DNA of 64,000 bases from Faecalibacterium sp. An122 (GTDB lineage: Bacteria; Bacillota; Clostridia; Oscillospirales; Ruminococcaceae), in assembly GCF_002160895.1 (NCBI RefSeq), contig NZ_NFLL01000001.1, positions 62,001-126,000 on the forward strand, in the 5' to 3' direction. The notes beneath the pieces are model-generated. The model did not search any database. It was not told where the DNA came from and worked only from the letters and a program-made list of their open reading frames with translations. Position 1 is the stretch's first letter; every line of letters begins with the position of its first letter. Position numbers and translations under genes: made by a program. Positions 51,586 through 60,689 of this stretch are shown piece by piece.

Positions 51586-52823
51586 TCACGGTATTTCTCT
51601 ATGGATTGCGGATGATGGCCGACCTGCTGACCTATGGCTCCTTTGCCTCCTTCTTTGCGGCCTGCCTCGGCGGTCAGCCTGCGCCGCTGCTTCTGCTCTT
51701 GCCGGCTGTCTGCTATGGAATATCCGCCTGCTTCTTGAGCCGTCCCATCCTGCGGACAGGCTGTATGGTGGTTGCCCTGCTGGGAGTGCTGCTGGTGCCG
51801 GATTGGGTGGACCGGGCAGCCTATCTGCCTGCGGTTTTCTATCCCTTATATCTTGTCTGGCGGGGTGAATACCTCCTTTCGGCGGACCGGCAGGCGGATG
51901 TTTTTCTCATGTTCTGCAAGGCTTACCCTGTCTTTGCCCTCCTCCTTGGTCTGGCCTGGAATGGCAGGGTGATGCTGGAGGTTTCGCTGCCTCTGGCTAT
52001 CTGGGCCGTTTCCCTGCAGATCTTTCTGATGCGGGTGCTGCGGCAAGCGCCTGCCGTGTATCGAAGCCCGGACTATCTGCTGGGAAATGCTGGCCTGCTG
52101 CTGGGTGTGGGCGCGTTGAGCTTTCTGCTCAGCCGTTCTGCAGTCATGAGCGCCATACAAACCGCTGTGGGTGCAGTGTATTTTGGACTGGTGGTTCCGG
52201 TTCTGACGGTCCCGCTTTCCATCGCGGCGTGGGCGGCAGAACATCTGCTTCTGCCGGCCATCACAGCACTTTTGTACTGGATTGCAGCCAGAAGCGGAAA
52301 TCAGGACCCGGCTGCGCTGGGAAGCGCCGCGGACAGCGCCCTTCACAGCAGTGATTTAAACCTGTCGGGGGAGTCGCTGCTGGACGGCACATGGCTGCTG
52401 ACGGTTGCGGGCCTGGTCCTGCTGGGAATCGGCTGTATCCTGCTGTTCCGCCGTTTGGTCCAAAAGAGCAAAGCCCCTCTGGTCGGGGCGGGCGAGGTCG
52501 AAACCCAGCAGGTTTCCCGCAGAACACGCCGGAGATGGCCCTCCTTTTTTCTCAGTCCCAATGCCCGGGTCCGCCGCGCCTACAGCCGGTATTTGGAGCA
52601 GCAGGCCCGCCATGGCGTTGCCCGGCGCCCGTCGGAAACCAGTTTGGAACGCTTGGGCCGAACGCCGTTCCTGCGCCCGGATGCCGAACAGCAGCTGCGC
52701 CAACTCTATCTCAAAGCCCGCTATGGAGAATGTGCCACGCTCCAGGATGCCTCGGCGGCAGAACGCCTCGAAAAGATGCTGGAAAAGCCGGATGAATCCG
52801 ACGGCGAAGACAGCTCCGTTTGA
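51582..52823 (+). CDS. Multi-pass membrane protein, DUF4129-like C-terminus
   Basis: 413 residues overlapping the DUF58 gene by ATGA. Nine or more hydrophobic helices fill residues 1-310. The C-terminal segment NARVRRAYSRYLEQQARHGV...RPSETSLERLGRTPFL resembles the DUF4129 domain that follows transglutaminase proteins in MoxR-DUF58 operons, though the transglutaminase core itself is absent here. The operon probably acts at the cell envelope. Confidence 0.75.
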   Translation: MITVFLYGLRMMADLLTYGSFASFFAACLGGQPAPLLLLLPAVCYGISACFLSRPILRTGCMVVALLGVLLVPDWVDRAAYLPAVFYPLYLVWRGEYLLSADRQADVFLMFCKAYPVFALLLGLAWNGRVMLEVSLPLAIWAVSLQIFLMRVLRQAPAVYRSPDYLLGNAGLLLGVGALSFLLSRSAVMSAIQTAVGAVYFGLVVPVLTVPLSIAAWAAEHLLLPAITALLYWIAARSGNQDPAALGSAADSALHSSDLNLSGESLLDGTWLLTVAGLVLLGIGCILLFRRLVQKSKAPLVGAGEVETQQVSRRTRRRWPSFFLSPNARVRRAYSRYLEQQARHGVARRPSETSLERLGRTPFLRPDAEQQLRQLYLKARYGECATLQDASAAERLEKMLEKPDESDGEDSSV

Positions 52824-52865
52824 AAGAGAACTGTTTCAATCGATCACAAAACAGGAGACCCCAAT

Positions 52866-53291
52866 ATGGACACAGCAAAGCGTGAAGAAAAGATCCGCCT
52901 TTGGTTTGCGATGTGGCTGCGGCAGCAGGACCTGGGCATCCGGGAACTGTTTGCCCCGGACGCAGTCTACACCGAGAGCTGGGGGCCGCAGTATCATGGC
53001 TGCGAAGCGATTCTGCATTGGTTTCAGGAATGGAACACCCGGGGCACGGTGCTGGAATGGGAGATCCGACAGTTCTTCCACAAAGACGGCCAGACGGTGG
53101 TGGAGTGGTATTTCCGGAACCAGATGCAGGACGGGCGGGTGGAAGCCTTTGACGGCGTCACTCTGGTGGTGTGGAACGCCGCCGGTCAGATTCAGTCTTT
53201 GAAGGAGTTCGGGTGCAACTGCGATACCTATGATCCCTACCAGAACGGGCCCGCGCCGCACTTCCGGGATGAAACAGCCCGGTGGTTTTGA
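52866..53291 (+). CDS. NTF2-like/SnoaL-like protein
   Basis: 141 residues with CAGGAG upstream of ATG 52866. The order KIRLWFAMWLRQQDLGIRELFAPDAVYTESWGPQYHG, then WEIRQFFHKDGQTVVEWYF, then FDGVTLVVWNAAGQIQSLKEF is that of a cone-shaped NTF2/SnoaL fold of the steroid isomerase kind. The substrate is unknown. It is 43 bp after the preceding membrane protein gene. Confidence 0.8.
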   Translation: MDTAKREEKIRLWFAMWLRQQDLGIRELFAPDAVYTESWGPQYHGCEAILHWFQEWNTRGTVLEWEIRQFFHKDGQTVVEWYFRNQMQDGRVEAFDGVTLVVWNAAGQIQSLKEFGCNCDTYDPYQNGPAPHFRDETARWF

Positions 53292-53340
53292 CGTGCTTGT
53301 ATGAGGCCGCAGCCGATTTCTGAAAGCAATCCCGCAAAAC

Positions 53341-53388
53341 AATCCGCTGATTCTTTGCCCTTGGGCGGAGAACGGCGGATTTCTTTTT
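53341..53388 (+). terminator. Probable terminator after the NTF2-like gene
   Basis: AATCCGC (53341-53347) pairs with GCGGATT (53375-53381), with an inner GCCC/GGGC hairpin (53357-53366), followed by TCTTTTTGG. Confidence 0.62.
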
Positions 53389-53499
53389 GGAAAGGGGCCA
53401 GATATACGTCCGGTGGAGGCTGCTCCCGGCATGGATGCCCTTATAAATGGAACCTTTCCGGCGGCAGGAAGCGGCCCGGTGCAGTGCACTCCATCGTCC

Positions 53500-53558
53500 T
53501 TGACAGGGGATGGGCTTTGTGCTATCCTATAATTAACGATTAAGTTAATTGTTAATCG
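53500..53558 (+). promoter_or_regulatory. sdpR-sdpI promoter and operator
   Basis: TTGACA (53500-53505), 17 bp, TATCCT (53523-53528). Just downstream an imperfect palindrome, CGATTAAG (53537-53544) and GTTAATCG (53551-53558), spans the early transcript. ArsR-type repressors bind such sites, so autoregulation by the first gene is likely. Confidence 0.7.
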
Positions 53559-53586
53559 TAATGAGACGGAAAGGGAGGAATGAGCT

Positions 53587-53880
53587 TTGAGCTTGCAGCA
53601 TACATTGAAGGCGCTGGCGGACCCGATCCGGCGGGAGATCCTGAACCTGCTGAAAGGCGGACGGCTTTCGGCCGGAGAGATAGCCGATCATTTCCCGGTG
53701 ACGGCGGCGTCCATTTCGCGGCACCTGTCGGTGCTCAAGGACGCGGACCTGATCCGCGACCAGCGGGAAGGAAAGTATATCTATTATGAGCTGAACGCCT
53801 CGGTGCTGGAGGAGGTCATGCTCTGGATTACGGATTTGAAAGGGGAGTCCGGCCATGAAAAAGATGATCGCGGAGAATAA
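53587..53880 (+). CDS. sdpR: ArsR-family autorepressor (SdpR-like)
   Basis: 97 residues from TTG 53587, seven bases after GGAGG. LKALADPIRREILNLLKGGRLSAGEIADHFPVTAASISRHLSVLKDADLI is the SdpR/ArsR winged helix, and no metal cysteines are present. It overlaps the SdpI-like gene by 26 bp. In Bacillus SdpR is titrated by SdpI at the membrane; the coupled layout here supports the same control. Confidence 0.87.
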   Translation: MSLQHTLKALADPIRREILNLLKGGRLSAGEIADHFPVTAASISRHLSVLKDADLIRDQREGKYIYYELNASVLEEVMLWITDLKGESGHEKDDRGE

Positions 53881-54874
53881 AGGAAAACTGGTTGTTTCGT
53901 CTCTGGTTATTCTTCTGCCCGGCCTGCTGGGCTGGCGGATGGCATGGGAGGCAGTGATTTTTCTGGCAGCCCATTGGCTGTGCCTGCTGCTGGTGTTTGC
54001 CGACCGGCGCAACCGGGAGGGCCAGAGCAAAAAAGCAATAGGGCTGGTTTTCTGGCTGCTGCCGGTGATTTCGCTGTTGTCGGGGGCGGTGGTGGCAGGC
54101 CTCCAGCGCGGGTATAATGGCGCAGATTTCATGATTATTGTGATGAACCTGGGGTTTGGCCTGCTGTTTTTGCTGATCGGCAACTATATGCCCAAGTTCC
54201 GCCAGAATGCCACCATCGGAATCCGGGTCAAGTGGACCCTGGAAAATGAAGAAAACTGGAACGTCACCCATCGCTTTGGCGGCAAGGTGTGGGTGGCGGC
54301 AGGCCTGGCCTGCATGATAGCGGCTCTGCTGCCCTCTGCGGCGATGGCGGTGGTGTTTACGGCCGCCATTGTGGCGGCAGCCATAGTGCCCTGCATCTAT
54401 TCCTATCTCTATTACCGGAAACAGCTCCAGGCAGGTACTGCCGTTCGGATCCAGTCCAGCCCCCGGCAAAAAGTCATCGGGCTGGTGATTCTGGTGGCAG
54501 TGGTGGCCTTTGTCGGCTGGGTTCTGTTTGCGGGCAGCCTGGAAGTGAACTTTGGGGACACCTCCTTTACCGTGGAGACCGGGTACTGGTCCGACCTCAC
54601 CGTGAATTATGACTCCATCGAGTCGGTGACCTATCAGCCGGGAGACACCGCCCCCAGCGCAGGGGTGCGCACCTACGGCTTTGGAAACTTCCGGATGCTG
54701 ATGGGCTCTTTCTCCAACGACGCCTATGGCAATTACACCCGCTACACCTACGCCTCCTGTAAGGACAGCGTGGTGCTCAGCGTCCATGGGGAGACCATCG
54801 TTTTGAATGGCCCCGACACCGCCTCCACCCAGGCCCTTTGTGAGGAACTGACGGCCCAGCTGGCGGCCCGGTGA
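53855..54874 (+). CDS. sdpI: SdpI-family membrane protein with C-terminal PH-like domain
   Basis: 339 residues from ATG 53855. It has helices near 15-50, 60-85, 90-115, 148-175 and 205-225, with the SdpI signature FLLIGNYMPKFRQNATIGIRVKWTLENEENWNVTHRFGGKVW (about 105-146). The C-terminal 110 residues (YWSDLTVNYDSIESVTYQ ... VLSVHGETIVLNG) look like a bacterial PH domain, an addition to plain SdpI. It may sense or protect against a membrane toxin; no toxin gene is seen nearby. Confidence 0.82.
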   Translation: MKKMIAENKGKLVVSSLVILLPGLLGWRMAWEAVIFLAAHWLCLLLVFADRRNREGQSKKAIGLVFWLLPVISLLSGAVVAGLQRGYNGADFMIIVMNLGFGLLFLLIGNYMPKFRQNATIGIRVKWTLENEENWNVTHRFGGKVWVAAGLACMIAALLPSAAMAVVFTAAIVAAAIVPCIYSYLYYRKQLQAGTAVRIQSSPRQKVIGLVILVAVVAFVGWVLFAGSLEVNFGDTSFTVETGYWSDLTVNYDSIESVTYQPGDTAPSAGVRTYGFGNFRMLMGSFSNDAYGNYTRYTYASCKDSVVLSVHGETIVLNGPDTASTQALCEELTAQLAAR

Positions 54875-54961
54875 CCGCGGCCTCATCCCTTGCGCGGCGC
54901 GGGAAAATCTGCTATCATAAAGCCAAAAGAAACGCCGAACAGGGGAATGGAGGACGTCCAT

Positions 54962-55132
54962 ATGGGATTCATCGCAACGTTGACACTGGTTTTTATTGTG
55001 CTGAAATGTCTGGACCTGATTGCCTGGTCCTGGGTGTGGGTGTTCTGCCCGGTGTGGCTGACGGTTCTGCTGGTGGCGGTGCTGTTCCTCCTGATTTTGG
55101 TGGGCGGCCGCATCAAGAACGGCAAGTGGTAA
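54962..55132 (+). CDS. Small two-helix membrane protein
   Basis: 56 residues from ATG 54962, eight bases after GGAGG. Two hydrophobic helices (about 3-22 and 27-48) are joined by a short turn and followed by a basic tail GRIKNGKW. It resembles transmembrane Fragile-X-F/DUF-type small proteins, but no certain family is recognised. A strong terminator follows at once, so it is a short transcript of its own or the last gene of the SdpI unit. Confidence 0.62.
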   Translation: MGFIATLTLVFIVLKCLDLIAWSWVWVFCPVWLTVLLVAVLFLLILVGGRIKNGKW

Positions 55133-55145
55133 CCATAAAAACTCC

Positions 55146-55174
55146 AGCAGGGGGCGAAAGCCCCCTGCTTTTTT
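55146..55174 (+). terminator. Intrinsic terminator
   Basis: AGCAGGGGGC (55146-55155) and GCCCCCTGCT (55160-55169) close on a GAAA loop and are followed by TTTTT. Confidence 0.95.
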
Positions 55175-55297
55175 GATGCCCCGGCGGGCCGGTCCTATGG
55201 CGAAGCCTGCCAAACTATGCTATACTGAATCTGTTGTATACAGCCCTCTGCAGTTGCTTCGGAGGGCGGACTGTAAAGTAAGGAAAGGAGCGCTTTT

Positions 55298-56773
55298 ATG
55301 GCGAATCTTTATGCCCTGACCGGGCCCGACCGCATGACCTTGTACTGGGACCTTCCGGCCCAGCCGTCCGAGCGGTATGAAATCTTGTTGGACGGCGTGC
55401 CCTGCGGCAGCACCGATAAAACTCATTTCACCTTCCAGGGCCTGACGCCCCGCACCCGCTATGCCGTCGAGGTGCGCCCGGTGGGGAGCATCCAGGTTGT
55501 GACAGAGGGAGAAAAGCAGCCTTTGGATGTGACGGCAGAGCCCTGGGGCGCAGTAGGGGACGGCAAAACCGACAACACCGCCGTCCTGCAGCGGGTTCTG
55601 GACGCCTGCGGCCCGGAGGAATATGTCTATTTCCCGGCGGGCGTCTATCGCACCGGCGCCCTGTTTGGCCACAGCCATCTGGAAATCTGGCTGGACAAGG
55701 ACGCCGTCCTGCAGGGTTCTTCCCGGCCGGAGGATTATGAACCCCGCATCCTGAGCCGCTTTGAGGGCACTGAGATGATGTGCTATGCCAGCCTGCTGAA
55801 CTTTGGCATGCTGGATCACACCGCCGGGCCCAACTGCGAGGATGTCCGCATCTGGGGCGAGGGCACCATCTGCGGCGGCGGATACGATCTGGCCTGGGGG
55901 ACCATTGCCTCGGAGCGGGAACGGATGAAAGAGGAGCTGGCCGCCATGCAGGACCTTGTCAAGACCTGCGAAAATGAGAACACCATCCCCGGCCGGGTCC
56001 GGGGCCGGCTCATCAACCTGAGCAACTGCGCCCATGTGCGGATTTCGGGCCTGACCCTTGCCGACGGCCCCAGCTGGAATGTCCACATGGTCTACAGCCG
56101 GGACATTGTCACCGATCACTGCACCTTCCGCTCCAAGGGCATCTGGAACGGCGACGGCTGGGACCCGGATTCCAGCGAGGACTGCACCCTCTTTGGCTGC
56201 ACCTTCTACACCCAGGACGATTCGGTGGCCATCAAGTCGGGCAAGAACCCCGAGGGAAACTGCATCAACCGTCCCACCCGGGGAATTCGGGTGTTTGACT
56301 GCCGCAGCAGCTTTGGCCATGGCATCTGCATTGGCAGCGAGATCAGCGGCGGGATTAAGGATGTCCGGATCTGGGACTGCGACCTGGAGGACTCCCAGTT
56401 CGGCGTCATGGTCAAGGGCACCAAAAAGCGGGGCGGCGGCGTGCAGGGCTTGTCGGTGCGGCGCTGCCGTCTGCCCCGGGTGCTGGTCTGCCAGGTGGGG
56501 TACAACGACGACGGCGTCCCCGGTCCTCATCCGCCGGTGTTCCGGGATTACCTCTTTGAGGACCTGACCCTTACCGGCCTCTATCGGGATGTGGACGGCG
56601 ACGGCAGCATGAAACCCTGCGCTCCGGTGGAGCTGGCAGGCTTTGACGTGCCGGGCTATGAGCTGGAACAGGTGACCCTCCGCAACCTTTGCCTTACGGG
56701 CTCGGAAACCCGCCAGCTGCTTTTGAAGGACTGCAGGGGCGTGTGCATGGAGAACCTGAATTGCGTTCCTTGA
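55298..56773 (+). CDS. GH28-family hydrolase with N-terminal fibronectin-III-like domain
   Basis: 491 residues from ATG 55298 with AGGAAAGG upstream. The first 80 residues form a fibronectin-III-like strand set (YWDLPAQPSERYEILLDGVPCG). A right-handed beta-helix follows, starting VTAEPWGAVGDGKTDNTAVLQ. GH28 active-site motifs are NGDGWDPDSS (about 284-293), TQDDSVAIKSG (305-315) and GHGICIGSE (340-348). No signal peptide is present, so it probably acts on imported pectin fragments in the cytoplasm. The fourth GH28 motif (RIK) is replaced by VKGTKK. Confidence 0.88.
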   Translation: MANLYALTGPDRMTLYWDLPAQPSERYEILLDGVPCGSTDKTHFTFQGLTPRTRYAVEVRPVGSIQVVTEGEKQPLDVTAEPWGAVGDGKTDNTAVLQRVLDACGPEEYVYFPAGVYRTGALFGHSHLEIWLDKDAVLQGSSRPEDYEPRILSRFEGTEMMCYASLLNFGMLDHTAGPNCEDVRIWGEGTICGGGYDLAWGTIASERERMKEELAAMQDLVKTCENENTIPGRVRGRLINLSNCAHVRISGLTLADGPSWNVHMVYSRDIVTDHCTFRSKGIWNGDGWDPDSSEDCTLFGCTFYTQDDSVAIKSGKNPEGNCINRPTRGIRVFDCRSSFGHGICIGSEISGGIKDVRIWDCDLEDSQFGVMVKGTKKRGGGVQGLSVRRCRLPRVLVCQVGYNDDGVPGPHPPVFRDYLFEDLTLTGLYRDVDGDGSMKPCAPVELAGFDVPGYELEQVTLRNLCLTGSETRQLLLKDCRGVCMENLNCVP

Positions 56774-57036
56774 GGGGTGGTCCGCCGGTTTACTTTTCCC
56801 GGGAAATCCTTGTATAAACACGGCTTGGCTTATGAATCGTAAAAAAATCCGTCCAAAAGCCGAAAAAACGGTAGCATTCTCACAATTTCAACTTTTTTGT
56901 GGTGTATAATCAGAGGACTGGCAGCATCTGCCAAGGCAGGAAATCATGAAATCTCAAGGTAAATTCAAGGTTGAATCAAGATTGCCTCAAGATGAACATG
57001 CTATGCTGTTGGTAAATGAAAAGGAGGAATAATACC

Positions 57037-58725
57037 GTGTTTAAAAAGAAAAAACAACAGGAGGACAAGGACGGCCAGAGCGTTTCGCTCAGCCCGGGGA
57101 CCGCAGGCGCAGCGCCGGCGGCAAAGGGCGCCAAGCCTTTTCTAAAGCGCAACTGGAAAAAGATCGCCGCAGGCGTCTGTGTGGTGGCTGTGGCGGGAGC
57201 CCTTTTCCTGCCCAGGAACAGCGCCAGCAAGACTGCAGCCAACATTTCTTACATCGAGGTGGCGCCGGAACAGCGCAGCATCACCAATGTGTTCAGCGAT
57301 TCCGGCACCATTACGGCGGCCAATACCTATGAGGTCAAGGCCCTGGTGCGGGGCAAAGTGCTGACCTCCGACTTTGAGGAAGGGGACGTGGTCCAGGCAG
57401 GGGATGTCCTGTACACCATCGACAGCTCCGATGCGGCCAACAGCGTGGAGCGGGCCCAGCTGTCCCTGAATCAGGCCCAGCGCAACTATGAGGACGCCGT
57501 CAACGCCCAGTATGTCCGCACCGATATCGGCGGCACCGTGGTGTCGGTGAAGGCTGCCCCCGGCGACGCCGTCTCGGCCGGGCAGGAAGTGGCGGTGATC
57601 CGCGACGACTCCACCGTCCTGCTGACCCTGAATTTCCCGGCTGCGGACGCCGCCGGGTTCAGCGTGGGCCAGACCGCCCAGGTCACCCTGGACGGCACTT
57701 ATGAGACGGTCACCGGCTCCATCCGCTCGGTGTCCGGATCGGATACCCTGAGCACCGGCAGCCTGCTGGTCCGCACTGTGGTGATTGCAGTGCCCAACAA
57801 CGGCAGTTTGACTTCTGCCCAGGCCGCCACCGCCTCGGTGAACGGCGTGGGCGCTCTGGGCTCCGCCCGGTTTGCCTACCAGAAGGAGCAGACCCTGACC
57901 GCTTCGGCTTCCGGCACCGTCGCAGCCCTCTGCGTCCAGGAGAATGCCCGGGTGAACAGCGGCGATGCCATTCTGCAGCTCACCAGCGACAGCCTGACCC
58001 GCCAGGTGGAGACCGCCTCCGACAACCTCCGCAGTGCGGAGCTGTCGCTGGATGACGCCCAGAACACCATGGACAACTACACCATCACCGCCCCCATCAG
58101 CGGCACCATCATCCAGAAGAACATCCAGGCCGGCGAGACGGTGGGCAGCGACAGCTCCACCACCACCAGCCCCATGTGCATCATCCATGACCTGAGCTAT
58201 CTGGAGCTGACCTTGAACGTGGACGAACTGCAGATCCTCTCCATCAAGGAAGGGCAGTCGGTGTCCATCACCGCCGACGCCGTCCAGAACAAGACCTTTG
58301 AAGGCGTAGTGACCAACGTTTCCTCGGCTGGCACCACCACCGCCGGCACCACGACTTATCCCGTCACCATCCGCATTGAGAACTTCGGCGAGCTGCTGCC
58401 CGGCATGAACGCCACCGCTGAAATTGTGGTGGCCAGCGTCCAGAACGCTCTGTCCATCCCCAATGCCGCCGTGGTGCGGGGCAATTACGTCCTGGTGACG
58501 GCAGACTCGCCCAGCGCGTCCAACGCCGTCAGCGAGATGACCGCCCCCGAGGGTTACGTCTACGTCAAGGTGGAAACCGGCGTCAGCGACAATGACTACA
58601 TTGCAGTGACCAGCGGCCTGCAGGCCGGCGACACCGTCGCCTATGACGCCTCGGCTGTAGCAGCGGGCGGCATGGGTGACGACATGGCGGTCATGGTTGC
58701 CGGCCCGGGAGGTGGTCCGGTATGA
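57037..58725 (+). CDS. Efflux adaptor protein (MacA/HlyD-like)
   Basis: 562 residues from GTG 57037, nine bases after GGAGG; an in-frame ATG at 57016 overlaps that site. A basic N-terminus is followed by one transmembrane helix (about 44-60), lipoyl/barrel-sandwich strands (VKALVRGKVLTSDFEEGDVVQAGDVLYTIDSSD, and a second copy near 285-310), a coiled hairpin, and C-terminal beta domains. The C-terminus ends in a glycine-rich tail. It overlaps the ATPase gene by ATGA and works as the extracytoplasmic adaptor of a MacB transporter. Confidence 0.87.
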   Translation: MFKKKKQQEDKDGQSVSLSPGTAGAAPAAKGAKPFLKRNWKKIAAGVCVVAVAGALFLPRNSASKTAANISYIEVAPEQRSITNVFSDSGTITAANTYEVKALVRGKVLTSDFEEGDVVQAGDVLYTIDSSDAANSVERAQLSLNQAQRNYEDAVNAQYVRTDIGGTVVSVKAAPGDAVSAGQEVAVIRDDSTVLLTLNFPAADAAGFSVGQTAQVTLDGTYETVTGSIRSVSGSDTLSTGSLLVRTVVIAVPNNGSLTSAQAATASVNGVGALGSARFAYQKEQTLTASASGTVAALCVQENARVNSGDAILQLTSDSLTRQVETASDNLRSAELSLDDAQNTMDNYTITAPISGTIIQKNIQAGETVGSDSSTTTSPMCIIHDLSYLELTLNVDELQILSIKEGQSVSITADAVQNKTFEGVVTNVSSAGTTTAGTTTYPVTIRIENFGELLPGMNATAEIVVASVQNALSIPNAAVVRGNYVLVTADSPSASNAVSEMTAPEGYVYVKVETGVSDNDYIAVTSGLQAGDTVAYDASAVAAGGMGDDMAVMVAGPGGGPV

Positions 58726-59480
58726 GTGCGCTGATTGAGTTTGACTCGGTCTGCAAGTACTACCAGATGGGCGATACGGTGGTTAAGGCCGCCGACCACA
58801 TCTCGATGAAAATTGAAAAGGGCGAATTTGTGGCCATCGTGGGCCAGTCCGGTTCGGGCAAGTCCACCTGTATGAACATTATCGGCTGCCTGGACGTCCC
58901 CACTTCCGGCACCTACAAGCTGAACGGCCGGGACGTGGGCAGCATGGACAAAAACGAGCTGGCCGAAATCCGCAACGAGCTGCTGGGCTTTATCTTCCAG
59001 CAGTACAACCTTCTTCCCAAGCTGAGCCTGCTGGAAAACGTGGAGCTCCCGCTGGTGTACGCGGGGCTTTCCCGCAGCGAACAGCACCAGCGGGCCAAAG
59101 AAGCGCTGGAACAGGTGGGTCTGGGCAACAAGCTGGACAATAAGCCCAGCCAGCTGTCCGGCGGCCAGCAGCAGCGTGCCTCCATTGCCCGGGCCCTGGT
59201 GGGCCGGCCGGCGGTGATTCTGGCCGACGAGCCCACCGGCGCTCTGGACAGCCACACCGGCCGGGAAGTGCTGGGCATCCTCCAGAAACTGCACAAGCAG
59301 GGGAACACCGTAGTCCTCATTACCCACGACAACTCCATTGCGGTGCAGGCCGAACGAATCATCCGCCTGGAGGACGGCCGGATCGTCTATGACGGCGATT
59401 CCCATGCACCGGAGGCAGTGGTCCAGCCCAACTATATCCCCCAGGAAGAGGAAGAAACGGAACAGGAGGGCAGCGTATGA
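58722..59480 (+). CDS. MacB-type ABC transporter ATP-binding protein
   Basis: 252 residues overlapping macA. Walker A is GQSGSGKST, the signature LSGGQQQRASIARAL, Walker B VILADEPTGALD, and the H-loop VLITHDNS. The C-terminal tail is acidic. It powers the MacB-like permease encoded immediately after (ATGA overlap). Substrates of such exporters include antimicrobial peptides, peptidoglycan precursors and heme; none is indicated here. Confidence 0.93.
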   Translation: MSALIEFDSVCKYYQMGDTVVKAADHISMKIEKGEFVAIVGQSGSGKSTCMNIIGCLDVPTSGTYKLNGRDVGSMDKNELAEIRNELLGFIFQQYNLLPKLSLLENVELPLVYAGLSRSEQHQRAKEALEQVGLGNKLDNKPSQLSGGQQQRASIARALVGRPAVILADEPTGALDSHTGREVLGILQKLHKQGNTVVLITHDNSIAVQAERIIRLEDGRIVYDGDSHAPEAVVQPNYIPQEEEETEQEGSV

Positions 59481-60670
59481 TCTATGAAACCTTCCGTCAG
59501 GCCCTGAAAAACATATGGAGCAATAAGTTTCGCACCTTCCTGACCATGCTGGGCATCATCATCGGCATTATGGCCGTCATGGTGATTGTGGGGCTGGGCA
59601 ACGGCCTGACCCTGAGCATGCGGGAGAGCGTGTCCTCCATGGGCATGAACCTGCTGCAGGTCAGCGTCATGGGCCGCGGCGCCCGCACTGTGGATGTGGA
59701 CGATGTCTACGCCATCGTGGAGAGCCGCCCCGACCTCTACTCGGGCATTTCGCCCATTGTCAGCATGACCGGCACCGTCAAGGTGGGCACCAAAACCTAT
59801 AGCCGGACCAGTGTCTCGGGCATCAGCGAAGTGTACTTTGGAATGACCGGCACCGCTATTGAAAAAGGGCGGCTGCTCCAGTATGTGGACTGCGCCGACT
59901 ACAAGAAAATCTGCGTGGTGGGCTCCTATGTGGATCGCGTGGCCTATGGCGGCAACGCCATCGGCCAGACCATCAAGGTGGGGGACGACCAGTTCACCAT
60001 TGTGGGCGTCCTGAAATCCCAGGTGGAGGACCCCAACCTGCAGGAGGGCAGCAACGACGACACCATTTATGTGCCCTACACCACAGCCCTGCGCCTCAAC
60101 CGCAACAGCGTGGTGTCGGCGTACGGCGTCACCACCGTCAACGAGAGCCAGGTGTCGGAGGGCAAAGCCGTCCTGGAAGCCGGCCTGAAAAAGCTGCTCA
60201 ACTCGGACAGCGGCTTTTACGTCACCAGTCTGAGCGAGATGCTGGCCACCCTGGGCTCCATGATCAATATGGTGGTCATGGTTCTGACGGCCATTGCCGC
60301 CATCTCTCTGCTGGTGGGCGGCATCGGCATCATGAACATCATGATGGTGTCGGTGGCGGAGCGCACCCGTGAAATCGGCATCCGCAAGGCTCTGGGCGCC
60401 AAAGAGCGCTCGATTCTGGGCCTGTTTGTCACCGAAGCCGCCACCACCTCGGCGCTGGGCGGCGTGGTGGGCATCCTGCTGGGATATCTCATCTCGGCGG
60501 GCGTCAACCAGGTGCTGACCATGACCAATGCAGGCATGACCATCCAGCCCTCCATGGGTTCGGTGATGGTGGCCTTTGGGATTTCTGTGGGCATCGGCGT
60601 TCTGTTCGGTTATCTGCCGGCCAAGCGCGCGGCGCGGCTCAACCCCATTGAGGCTCTGCGCTATGATTAA
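59477..60670 (+). CDS. MacB/FtsX-like ABC transporter permease
   Basis: 397 residues. One N-terminal helix (about 18-42) is followed by an extracellular MacB periplasmic core domain (about 50-255), then three C-terminal helices (about 265-300, 320-345 and 358-380) of the FtsX type with GGIGIMNIMMVSVAERTREIGIRKALGAKERSI. It is the membrane half of the exporter, in one operon with the adaptor and the ATPase. Confidence 0.93.
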   Translation: MIYETFRQALKNIWSNKFRTFLTMLGIIIGIMAVMVIVGLGNGLTLSMRESVSSMGMNLLQVSVMGRGARTVDVDDVYAIVESRPDLYSGISPIVSMTGTVKVGTKTYSRTSVSGISEVYFGMTGTAIEKGRLLQYVDCADYKKICVVGSYVDRVAYGGNAIGQTIKVGDDQFTIVGVLKSQVEDPNLQEGSNDDTIYVPYTTALRLNRNSVVSAYGVTTVNESQVSEGKAVLEAGLKKLLNSDSGFYVTSLSEMLATLGSMINMVVMVLTAIAAISLLVGGIGIMNIMMVSVAERTREIGIRKALGAKERSILGLFVTEAATTSALGGVVGILLGYLISAGVNQVLTMTNAGMTIQPSMGSVMVAFGISVGIGVLFGYLPAKRAARLNPIEALRYD

Positions 60671-60689
60671 AGAGGGAGGAATACACGAG

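Noticed and set aside
53528-53533. TATAAT as -10 of the sdpR promoter
   Set aside because: It lies 22 bp from the TTGACA, too far; TATCCT at 53523-53528 has the 17-bp spacing.
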